Below the pieces are notes generated by a model. It was given only the letters and a program-made list of their open reading frames with translations. It made no database searches and was not told the origin of the DNA. A program made the translations under genes and the position numbers. DNA of 10,254 bases from the NCBI GenBank assembly GCA_002344125.1, contig DDTQ01000001.1, positions 1-10,254 on the forward strand, read 5' to 3'. Positions 1 to 6,183 of this stretch are shown in pieces (positions within the stretch are counted from its first letter, which is position 1; every line of letters begins with the position of its first letter). The stretch comes from Ignavibacteria bacterium UBA2360 (GTDB lineage Bacteria; Bacteroidota; Ignavibacteria; Tepidaquicellales; OLB5).

Positions 1-99
1 TTGTCTTTCAATGCTACAAATATGCCGTCCCAACGGGACTAGTACAATTTTTCATGATGGAATGTCTAATCTATAATCCAAAATTAGTTGCTAAGTATT
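1..99. other. Non-coding flank with a short GC hairpin repeat
   Basis: No credible gene lies here. Bases 27-39 form a small hairpin, GTCCC-AAC-GGGAC, with a five-pair GC stem in otherwise AT-rich DNA. From general memory, the surrounding string (about 13-40) resembles short dispersed intergenic repeats seen in Bacteroidota and Ignavibacteria genomes, but one copy in one window cannot prove that it is dispersed. Bases 41-99 are AT-rich and show nothing else. Confidence 0.4.
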
Positions 100-190
100 C
101 ATTGCTCATTATTCATTATTCATTATTCATTATTCATTATTCATTATTCATTATTCATTATTCATTATTCATTGCTCATTACTCATTGCT
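100..190. repeat. Heptanucleotide tandem repeat, 13 units
   Basis: Thirteen head-to-tail 7-bp units run without interruption. Nine identical CATTATT units occupy 107-169. They are bounded by CATTGCT on the left (100-106) and by CATTGCT, CATTACT, CATTGCT on the right (170-190). The period is not a multiple of three and no reading frame uses it. Degenerate outer units around a homogeneous core are what replication slippage produces, so copy number may vary between strains. It lies beyond the 3' end of the hydrolase gene. Confidence 0.95.
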
Positions 191-196
191 CACGAA

Positions 197-237
197 AAAA
201 ATAACGTAGTTATTTTTGAAGTCCCGCCTTGGCGGGA
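197..237 (-). terminator. Double hairpin after the hydrolase gene, probable terminator
   Basis: Two perfect hairpins follow the hydrolase stop codon in the minus-strand transcript. The first (237-222) has a 7-bp stem, TCCCGCC against GGCGGGA, and begins three bases past the stop. The second (217-197) has a 9-bp stem, AAAAATAAC against GTTATTTTT, with a 3-nt loop and runs directly into further T residues, resembling an intrinsic terminator with a weak stem. The pair may work together. The GC hairpin may instead be a dispersed repeat. Confidence 0.55.
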
Positions 238-240
238 TTG

Positions 241-1014
241 TTATCTGCTATTTCCATCAAGGTATTTTACAGCCCAAGCTGCGATAATTTGACCGGCATA
301 ATGCGCATCATCTTTATTGAGCATTAAATGATCTATATCATCCAGCGAGACAATGCTTTTAGGTTCATTTGCGCGATTGTACAGAGTATAAGCATTGCTG
401 AGATCGGAATATGTATCAGCAGTTGAATGAAGCACAAGGTAGGGCAAACGGATATCCTTCTGCAGCTTTGCTGCGTTATAGCCTTCGATATCTTTGAAGA
501 ATTGCGGTTTAAAATTGAACTTCACGCCGCCAATTTCTGTTTCAGCTACGCCCATTTTAACAGATCTATCCTTAGTACGTTTAAGCTTTATTGCAAGATT
601 TGCGGGTTCTTCAGGAGATGCGATCGTGACAAGAGCCTTTATGGATTGGATGTTTTTTGACGCGAACATTATTGCAGCTCCGCCTAAGGAGTGACCTATA
701 AGCAATTCAGGGCCTGAATAGTTTTCATCCAGAAATTTCGCTGCTGAAACTACATCATCTATCTGCGTAGTGAAATTACTGTCGGGGAAACTGCCTTCGC
801 TTTCACCTATGCCGGTCATATCAAATCTTAAGACAGCAAAGCCGTATTTGGTTAGAATGTTATTAATATTCGCTATCGCTTTTAGCTCCATAGAACATGT
901 AAAACAATGTGCGAATATTGCATAGTGTTTAATGTGCTCATTGAACGGCATATCGATCTTACCGGAAAGATGGTTTCCCCGGGAATTCAGAAATTTTACT
1001 TGAAGTGTTTTCAT
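241..1014 (-). CDS. Alpha/beta hydrolase (OsmC-associated type, stand-alone)
   Basis: A 257-residue cytosolic alpha/beta-fold hydrolase with no signal peptide or membrane segment. The nucleophile elbow GHSLGG puts the catalytic serine at S109. An HCFTCS segment at 36-41 fits the oxyanion-hole region, D200 (in HSTAD) is the likely acid, and H229 (in DIDHL) the catalytic histidine. HCFTCS followed by RFDMTGIGES, and the HS-x2-D acid motif, resemble hydrolases often fused to or paired with an OsmC peroxidase domain; no OsmC domain follows here. Substrate unknown; esterase or acyl-hydrolase activity is only a family-level guess. I start it at 1014 (MKTLQVKF), where family similarity begins. An in-frame ATG at 1056 would add 14 unusual residues (MHLHSMFYYLFLHN). 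No strong Shine-Dalgarno precedes either start. Confidence 0.85.
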   Translation of the reverse strand: MKTLQVKFLNSRGNHLSGKIDMPFNEHIKHYAIFAHCFTCSMELKAIANINNILTKYGFAVLRFDMTGIGESEGSFPDSNFTTQIDDVVSAAKFLDENYSGPELLIGHSLGGAAIMFASKNIQSIKALVTIASPEEPANLAIKLKRTKDRSVKMGVAETEIGGVKFNFKPQFFKDIEGYNAAKLQKDIRLPYLVLHSTADTYSDLSNAYTLYNRANEPKSIVSLDDIDHLMLNKDDAHYAGQIIAAWAVKYLDGNSR

Positions 1015-1121
1015 ATTATGCAAAAATAAATAATAGAACATAGAATGTAAGTGCATTTGGCAGTATGGTTGAATGCCCGGGATAGGTACTACGACTACAA
1101 TTTAAAGTGAAAATGCTTTTC

Positions 1122-1175
1122 ATGGAGTGCATTGACTGTGTCAATGCATGCATCAACTTAGTTGATGCACTCCAT
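1122..1175. repeat. 54-bp foldback able to form a perfect three-way junction
   Basis: An outer 6-bp stem (ATGGAG 1122-1127 with CTCCAT 1170-1175) encloses two adjacent hairpins. Each has a 9-bp stem and a 3-nt loop: TGCATTGAC-TGT-GTCAATGCA (1128-1148) and TGCATCAAC-TTA-GTTGATGCA (1149-1169). No base is unpaired at the junction and all 24 pairs are Watson-Crick. The two inner hairpins share TGCAT ends and look like diverged copies of each other. This organisation suggests a small palindromic mobile or REP-like element rather than a terminator, since no T-run follows on either strand. Confidence 0.85.
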
Positions 1176-1194
1176 CGAGGAGCCGGATATTTGC

Positions 1195-1219
1195 AATCGG
1201 GGCTTTAAGGGGCCCGATT
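1195..1219. repeat. Short inverted repeat
   Basis: AATCGGG at 1195-1201 is exactly complementary to CCCGATT at 1213-1219, leaving an 11-nt loop. No T-run follows on either strand, so it is not a good terminator. It lies 19 bp past the three-way-junction foldback and may belong to the same repeat cluster. Confidence 0.5.
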
Positions 1220-1373
1220 ATGACTGAACGAAAGTCAAATATTGACTGATATAAAGTGTTCGATATCTCATTAAAATCCTGTTTTTTTGAGTGATTTATT
1301 TCATTGTAATAATTGATTTCAAAAATTATCTTACATATTCAAATTTAATAAATTAAAGAATTCAGAGTACACC

Positions 1374-2243
1374 ATGAAGGGAATAATCCTCGCAGGCGGT
1401 GCAGGATCAAGAATGTACCCCATAAGTCAGCTTTACAGCAAACAGCTGACCTTAATATATGATAAACCACTTATTTACTACCCACTTTCTATCTTAATGC
1501 TGGGCGGGATTAAGGACATTTTGATCATCTCAAATGAGGAAACGATCCCCTTTTACAAAAAATTGTTCAGTGATGGCAAGCATCTTGGGCTGAATATAGA
1601 ATATACGCTGCAATCGGCTCCCAATGGAATTGCGGAGTCGTTCATACTAGGTGATAAATTCATTGGCAATGATGCCGTTACTCTGATTCTGGGAGATAAC
1701 ATTTTTTACGGCAAGCTGGATTTTTTCCACAGGGCGCTTGAAAGAAATCACGGGGCAACGGTTTTTGGTTACAGAGTAACCGATCCGGAAAGATACGGAA
1801 TCGTTGAGTTTGACGACAATGGTAAGGCAATTTCAATTGAAGAAAAGCCATCAAAACCAAAATCAGATTTCGCAGTTCCGGGTCTATATGTATACGATAA
1901 CAATGTTGTAGAAATTTCAAAAAACCTGAAACCATCTCCGCGCGGTGAGCTTGAGATCACTGACGTAAATGTTGAATATATGAAACGCGGAGAGCTTAAC
2001 GTAGAAAAGATAAGCCGCGGTGTCGCATGGCTGGATACGGGTACGCCGGAATCGCTGCTGCAGGCATCAAACTTTTTTGGTGCAATTGAGGACCGCCAGG
2101 GATTGAAAGTGGCATGTCTTGAAGAAATTGCGCTGCATATGGGATTTGTAGATATGACGCAGTTTGAAAAAGTAGTAACATCAATGCCCAAGTGCGCATA
2201 CAGAGAGTATCTGAATAAGATCCTGAATGATAAGAAAAAGTAA
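1374..2243 (+). CDS. rfbA: Glucose-1-phosphate thymidylyltransferase
   Basis: Joins dTTP to glucose-1-phosphate to give dTDP-glucose and pyrophosphate, the first step towards dTDP-L-rhamnose and other dTDP-sugars. The 289-residue length is that of RmlA/RfbA enzymes. The nucleotide-binding signature is AGGAGSRMYP (7-16), followed by SKQLTLIYDKPLIYYPLS (22-39). GDN at 107-109 matches the metal and sugar-phosphate binding site, EEKP lies at 156-159, and WLDTGTPESLLQASNF (219-234) is the family's C-terminal signature. It starts at the ATG where similarity begins, with only a weak purine stretch upstream. rfbC follows after 27 nt on the same strand, almost certainly cotranscribed. rfbB and rfbD are not in this window. 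Confidence 0.96.
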   Translation: MKGIILAGGAGSRMYPISQLYSKQLTLIYDKPLIYYPLSILMLGGIKDILIISNEETIPFYKKLFSDGKHLGLNIEYTLQSAPNGIAESFILGDKFIGNDAVTLILGDNIFYGKLDFFHRALERNHGATVFGYRVTDPERYGIVEFDDNGKAISIEEKPSKPKSDFAVPGLYVYDNNVVEISKNLKPSPRGELEITDVNVEYMKRGELNVEKISRGVAWLDTGTPESLLQASNFFGAIEDRQGLKVACLEEIALHMGFVDMTQFEKVVTSMPKCAYREYLNKILNDKKK

Positions 2244-2270
2244 CCTAAACAACAGGATAAAGAATTTCAT

Positions 2271-2819
2271 ATGGATATACAGGAAACGAAGTTAAATGGA
2301 GTTTTAATATTTACACCGAAGGTATTTGATGATGAAAGAGGCTACTTCTTCGAATCATTCAAAGAAAAACTTTTTGCAGAGCGCGGCATTGATGCCAAGT
2401 TTGTACAGGATAATATTTCTTACTCTAAAAAAAATACGATACGCGGCCTGCATTACCAGGTTGGTGAATTCGCACAGGGCAAACTTTGCCAGGTTGTACA
2501 AGGCAGAGTTCTTGATGTTGCCGTGGATATCAGGTTTGGCTCCCCTACTTTCGGTAAATACGTAGCGACGGAACTTTCGGATGAAAACCATGATCAGCTC
2601 TGGATACCGCCGGGCTTCGCCCATGGTTTTTCGGTGCTTTCAGATACAGCGACATTCCATTATAAGTGTACCAACTATTACGATAAGGCAAGTGAACGCG
2701 CCATATTATTCAGTGATAAAACACTGGGCATCGACTGGAACGTAACAGAGCCGCTGGTTTCACCTAAAGATCTTGAGGCGCCGAATTTCAAAGATATTGG
2801 CAGGGATTTTGATTTCTGA
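2271..2819 (+). CDS. rfbC: dTDP-4-dehydrorhamnose 3,5-epimerase
   Basis: Epimerises C3 and C5 of dTDP-4-keto-6-deoxyglucose, the third step of dTDP-L-rhamnose synthesis. At 182 residues it is a full-length RmlC cupin. It carries DERGYFFESF (21-30), VQDNISYSKKNTIRGLHYQ (45-63) with the catalytic-base histidine at H61, GKLCQVVQGRVLDVAVDIR (70-88), and the cupin core WIPPGFAHGF (111-120). The TNYYD segment (134-138) supplies the conserved tyrosine region, and SPKD (164-167) probably carries the aspartate that pairs with the histidine. It sits 27 nt after rfbA and 47 nt before glgP, all on one strand. Confidence 0.96.
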   Translation: MDIQETKLNGVLIFTPKVFDDERGYFFESFKEKLFAERGIDAKFVQDNISYSKKNTIRGLHYQVGEFAQGKLCQVVQGRVLDVAVDIRFGSPTFGKYVATELSDENHDQLWIPPGFAHGFSVLSDTATFHYKCTNYYDKASERAILFSDKTLGIDWNVTEPLVSPKDLEAPNFKDIGRDFDF

Positions 2820-2866
2820 CAGAATTTATTAGTTTCCCTTTACTTCAATTCCAACTTTATTGTTAA

Positions 2867-5326
2867 ATGAAAAACAACAACACATCAATTTTTTTTACTG
2901 ACGGGGCAAAAGTTAAACAAAGCTCTCTTGTAACGCAATTCGCTGAACGCCTTGAGTTTGACCTGGTTAAAGACAGAACCACTGTTACAGATCATGATAT
3001 CCTTGAGGCTATTTCAATGGCCATTCGCGACAGGCTTACAAGAAACTGGTTAAATACACAGAATGAATATAATGAGAATAATGTAAAGAAAGTTCATTAC
3101 CTTTCACTTGAATTCCTGATGGGAAGCCTGCTTGGAAATTCTCTGATAAATCTGGGGCTATACGAAGAAACGCGCAAGCTGCTTGAAAGCTTTGGATATG
3201 ATCTCGATAAGATAATGCGTGAAGAACCTGATATGGGGTTAGGCAACGGCGGCTTAGGCAGACTTGCGGCATGTTATATGGAATCACTGGCTACGCTTGA
3301 ATTACCCGCTTACGGTTACGGCATACTATATGAATACGGAATATTTGAACAGGATATTGAAAATGGTTACCAGATAGAAAAACCGGATCACTGGCTGAGG
3401 TACGGGAATCCATGGAAAGTAGTAAGACCTGAATTTACTTACACAGTAAAGTTCAGCGGGGCGGTATCAACATATTTTGATGAAACGGGCAGAACACGTT
3501 ACACTTGGGTAAACACTGATGATGTTCTTGCAATTGCAAATGATGTACCGGTTCCGGGCTATCAGAATAAAACGGTAAACACACTCCGCCTGTGGCAGGC
3601 AAAATCAACCGATGAGTTTAACCTGAACAATTTTAACCAGGGCAATTACCTTTCAGCGGTTGAAAACAAAAACCTGAGCGAAACCATTTCAAAAGTTTTA
3701 TATCCCAATGATTCAATTCCCCAGGGAAAAATTTTAAGGCTTCGCCAGCAGTACTTTTTTGTTTCGGCAACACTTCAGGATATAATCTATAATTTTAAGC
3801 TGCACAACACCGATTTTAAACTGCTGCCTGAAAAGGCTGCTATACAGCTTAATGATACCCACCCTGCGATAGCTATCCCTGACCTGATGAGGATATTAAT
3901 GGATGATGAGGGGCTCGAATGGAAAGATGCCTGGGATATTACGCAGAAAGTATTTGCTTATACCAATCATACTATAGTACCCGAAGCTTTAGAGGAATGG
4001 TCAGAGAGTCTGCTTCATACACTGCTTCCGCGGCATATGCAGATAATTACTGAGATAAACCGCAGGTTTACTGAAGAAGTTAAGGAAAAATATTCTTCTG
4101 ATGAAAACGTAACAGCTAAGATGGCTATAATACACCAGAGCACATCAGGGAACAACGTGCGTATGGCAAACCTGGCAATTGTAGGCAGTCACTCAACCAA
4201 CGGTGTAGCGGAGCTTCATTCTGACATACTTAAAAAATATATTTTCCCGGATCTCAACAATTTCCAGCCGGGAAAATTCAACAATAAAACCAACGGTATT
4301 TCGATTCGCAGATTTCTGCTGCAGGCAAACCCGGAATTAAGCGAACTGATAACATCCAAAATCGGCACAAAATGGGTAACAGATCTTGCGGAGCTGAGGA
4401 AGATTGAAGCATTCGCTGAGGATGAGAAATTCCGCAGGAAGTGGCGCGAAATTAAGCATAACAATAAGCTCAGGCTTATGGAATTCATTAGCAAGAACCA
4501 TGAGATTGAGCTGAATCCGGATTCAATATTTGATTCACAGGTAAAGAGATTTCATGAATATAAAAGACAGCTGCTGAATGTGCTTCATGTAATATCCCTG
4601 TACAACAGGATAAAAACGAATCCTGGTGAGTTTTATGTACCAAGGACCGTAATTTTCGGCGGCAAAGCCGCGCCAAGCTACTATATGGCGAAGTTAATAA
4701 TAAAGCTTATAAATGCAGTGGCAGAGCATGTTAATAATGACTCCGTTATAGGCGATAAATTAAAAGTGTTATTCATAAAGAATTACGGCGTTACTTTAGC
4801 TGAGAGGATCATTCCCGCAAGCGATCTCTCGGAGCAGATATCAACCGCGGGATTTGAAGCATCGGGTACCGGTAACATGAAATTTGCACTTAACGGGGCG
4901 ATCACAATAGGGACACTTGACGGCGCGAATGTTGAGATAAAAAGCGAAGTTGGCGATGACAACATTTTCATTTTCGGGTTAACAGCAGATGAAATTATGG
5001 AAGCCAGAAAATCAGGCTACACTCCGGTGAAATACTATGATTCAAATCCGGAGCTTAAGCAGATTGTTGACATGCTGAAAACCAACTATTTCAATAAATC
5101 AGAACCGGGGATTTTTGATCCTATTGTAAATGAGCTTCTCTACCGTGATTATTATTTTGTAATGAGAGATTACGAAGCCTATGCGACTGCACAGAAGAGG
5201 GTTGAATTGGCATATATGAATGCTGAAATGTGGACAAAAATGTCAATTATAAATTCCGCAAGGATGGAAAAATTTTCGAGTGACAGGGCAATAAAAGAGT
5301 ATTCCAAAGATATCTGGCATATTTAG
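2867..5326 (+). CDS. glgP: Glycogen/starch/alpha-glucan phosphorylase (GT35)
   Basis: A cytosolic pyridoxal-phosphate enzyme that removes glucose from the non-reducing ends of glycogen or maltodextrin by phosphorolysis, giving glucose-1-phosphate. The 819 residues match the full length of bacterial GlgP/MalP. Signatures in order are YLSLEFLMG (78-86), the glycine-rich LGNGGLGRLAACY (125-137), HWLRYGNPW (175-183), QLNDTHPA (327-334), TNHT (366-369) and the cofactor site EASGTGNMKFALNG, with the Schiff-base lysine at K672. Sequence alone does not separate glycogen from maltodextrin preference; no glgA, glgB or malQ is in the window. The ATG has no clear Shine-Dalgarno. Its product is the substrate of RfbA, encoded two genes upstream. 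It ends 36 bp from a convergent gene with no obvious terminator. Confidence 0.97.
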   Translation: MKNNNTSIFFTDGAKVKQSSLVTQFAERLEFDLVKDRTTVTDHDILEAISMAIRDRLTRNWLNTQNEYNENNVKKVHYLSLEFLMGSLLGNSLINLGLYEETRKLLESFGYDLDKIMREEPDMGLGNGGLGRLAACYMESLATLELPAYGYGILYEYGIFEQDIENGYQIEKPDHWLRYGNPWKVVRPEFTYTVKFSGAVSTYFDETGRTRYTWVNTDDVLAIANDVPVPGYQNKTVNTLRLWQAKSTDEFNLNNFNQGNYLSAVENKNLSETISKVLYPNDSIPQGKILRLRQQYFFVSATLQDIIYNFKLHNTDFKLLPEKAAIQLNDTHPAIAIPDLMRILMDDEGLEWKDAWDITQKVFAYTNHTIVPEALEEWSESLLHTLLPRHMQIITEINRRFTEEVKEKYSSDENVTAKMAIIHQSTSGNNVRMANLAIVGSHSTNGVAELHSDILKKYIFPDLNNFQPGKFNNKTNGISIRRFLLQANPELSELITSKIGTKWVTDLAELRKIEAFAEDEKFRRKWREIKHNNKLRLMEFISKNHEIELNPDSIFDSQVKRFHEYKRQLLNVLHVISLYNRIKTNPGEFYVPRTVIFGGKAAPSYYMAKLIIKLINAVAEHVNNDSVIGDKLKVLFIKNYGVTLAERIIPASDLSEQISTAGFEASGTGNMKFALNGAITIGTLDGANVEIKSEVGDDNIFIFGLTADEIMEARKSGYTPVKYYDSNPELKQIVDMLKTNYFNKSEPGIFDPIVNELLYRDYYFVMRDYEAYATAQKRVELAYMNAEMWTKMSIINSARMEKFSSDRAIKEYSKDIWHI

Positions 5327-5362
5327 CAACATGATCTTTCAGAATATTCTACCTTCATAATT

Positions 5363-5602
5363 TCATGTGTACACACTGAAAATTTCATTATGTGAATCTG
5401 AATGATTCAACCGGATAAATTTGTGCTTTGAGTTCAGTTCGTGTTTCAGTTTTACAAAATTATCCTCACTGAAGTTCACCTCATCAAACAATATTGAAAG
5501 AATATTTTTTGAATTCCTGTGAATTATAACCTTACCGGAATTTTTCCTTGTAGCGAAGTGCGAGATGGAATGTATTACATGAGCATTCATATTCACATCC
5601 AT
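5363..5602 (-). CDS. Small His-rich protein of unknown function
   Basis: A predicted 79-residue protein I do not recognise. It has eight histidines (H8, H11, H15, H28, H54, H60, H67, H71), no cysteine, no signal peptide and no membrane segment. The middle (25-63) looks like beta strands followed by an amphipathic helix (VIIHRNSKNILSILFDEV, then EDNFVKLKHEL). The main support for it being a gene is position: its ATG lies inside the last codons of the upstream ferredoxin gene, a 10-nt overlap typical of translational coupling, and it fills the space up to glgP. M5 (start at 5590) is an alternative that would remove the overlap. A role with the ferredoxin, such as maturation or metal handling, is inference only. 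Confidence 0.6.
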   Translation of the reverse strand: MDVNMNAHVIHSISHFATRKNSGKVIIHRNSKNILSILFDEVNFSEDNFVKLKHELNSKHKFIRLNHSDSHNEIFSVYT

Positions 5603-5931
5603 CCCGGCATAGTTTCAAGATACTCCTTTTTAGCGTAGAGATGTTCTTCGCTTTCCCAGTGAACATTATCGCTCATCACAGCATTTTTGGTGCAAGCTGT
5701 TTTACAAATGGGTTCCGGGTATTTCCCAAGGCACTCAGTGCACTTATCAGGAACAATATAACAATGAGCGGGCGACCAGAAATCATCGTGAACAAGATCT
5801 TCATCGCAAAAAATGAAGTACCTGTTGTGAATCTTGCGCCAATTAACGCCCGCGGGATAGATCGCGTTATAGGGACAGAGTATCTCACAGAGTCCGCAGT
5901 TTTCACAGCTTGATGCTATTTTCATCGGCAT
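5593..5931 (-). CDS. Di-[4Fe-4S] ferredoxin, YfhL/Alvin-like with insertion
   Basis: A 112-residue predicted electron carrier. The first motif is C9-x2-C12-x2-C15-x3-C19-P. The second is C64-x2-C67-x8-C76-x3-C80, with CTECLGKYPEPIC closely resembling the CTECVGHYDEPQC loop of YfhL/Allochromatium-type ferredoxins, whose clusters have very low potentials. By family analogy C9, C12, C15 and C80 bind one cluster and C64, C67, C76 and C19 the other. Unusual points: about 44 residues separate the motifs, where about half that is usual; two further cysteines (C42, C57) lie in the extra stretch; threonine replaces the usual proline after C80; and an acidic, aromatic tail (91-112) follows. The start is fixed by AGGAGG at 5946-5941, nine bases upstream. 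It overlaps the next gene by 10 nt. Redox partner unknown. Confidence 0.88.
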   Translation of the reverse strand: MPMKIASSCENCGLCEILCPYNAIYPAGVNWRKIHNRYFIFCDEDLVHDDFWSPAHCYIVPDKCTECLGKYPEPICKTACTKNAVMSDNVHWESEEHLYAKKEYLETMPGWM

Positions 5932-5940
5932 TCCGGATAT

Positions 5941-5946
5941 CCTCCT
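5941..5946 (-). promoter_or_regulatory. Strong Shine-Dalgarno of the ferredoxin gene
   Basis: The minus strand reads AGGAGG nine bases before the ATG at 5931. It is the only full consensus Shine-Dalgarno I see at any start in this window. It selects the first ATG over a second in-frame ATG two codons later and suggests efficient translation of the ferredoxin/His-rich pair. Confidence 0.8.
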
Positions 5947-6033
5947 TTCTCAATTCTTTACAGCAGCTACTATCCTGAAGATCAGGTTGACGCTCAAATA
6001 TAAACCACATATGAAGTGAATTTTATGACCAAA

Positions 6034-6068
6034 ATCAATATTTAGTTTGATAAATATCTAAAAATCAA
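6034..6068. promoter_or_regulatory. Inverted-repeat cluster in a divergent promoter region
   Basis: Midway between the ferredoxin and gnd starts lies a perfect 7-bp inverted repeat, ATATTTA-N6-TAAATAT (6038-6057). It overlaps ATCAA/TTGAT half-sites at 6034-6038, 6047-6051 and 6064-6068. The position would suit an operator controlling both transcripts. The region is very AT-rich, so chance is a real alternative, and no known operator consensus is matched. Confidence 0.25.
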
Positions 6069-6183
6069 AAATAGCTTCTATCAGTAACAATTTTTAATAT
6101 GCTTCAGTGACTTTTATGGTTAAGAATGTTATTTTATATTATAAGCCCTGAATATATTTATACACTAAAACGGAGTTTTAACT

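Larger units (their letters stand above)
1015..1373. other. Divergent intergenic region with foldbacks, no gene
   Basis: This 359-bp stretch lies between the divergent hydrolase and rfbA starts. I find no credible gene. It contains the three-way-junction foldback at 1122-1175 (listed separately) and a 7-bp inverted repeat AATCGGG/CCCGATT at 1195-1219. An AT-rich leader follows from about 1260. A possible rfbA promoter is TTGATT (1313-1318) and TATTCA (1336-1341) with a 17-bp spacer, but such matches are expected by chance in AT-rich DNA. It must hold the rfbA promoter and probably that of the hydrolase. Confidence 0.6.

Noticed and set aside
100..190. Repeat array as a CRISPR
   Set aside because: Units are 7 bp and contiguous, with no spacers and no cas genes nearby; it is a simple tandem repeat.
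1015..1056. Upstream extension of the hydrolase to an earlier ATG
   Set aside because: The added 14 residues are hydrophobic and aromatic, unlike the family N-terminus, and no ribosome site supports them. The ATG at 1014 fits family alignment.
1769..2191. 140-codon minus-strand open frame opposite rfbA
   Set aside because: It lies wholly within the clearly coding rfbA gene, has low-complexity serine-rich composition and no recognisable motif: a shadow of the real gene.
5327..5362. Terminator between glgP and the convergent His-rich gene
   Set aside because: Only a 10-bp AT-rich palindrome (AGAATATTCT, 5341-5350) is present, with no GC stem and no T-run on either strand.
5641..5913. 90-codon plus-strand open frame opposite the ferredoxin gene
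   Set aside because: The minus strand encodes two clear iron-sulfur cysteine motifs with a consensus ribosome site; the plus-strand frame has no features.
6047..6068. FNR/CRP-type site from TTGAT and ATCAA half-sites
   Set aside because: The FNR/CRP consensus needs a 4-6 bp spacer between TTGAT/TGTGA and its complement. Here TTGAT and ATCAA are separated by 12 bp, so the match fails.
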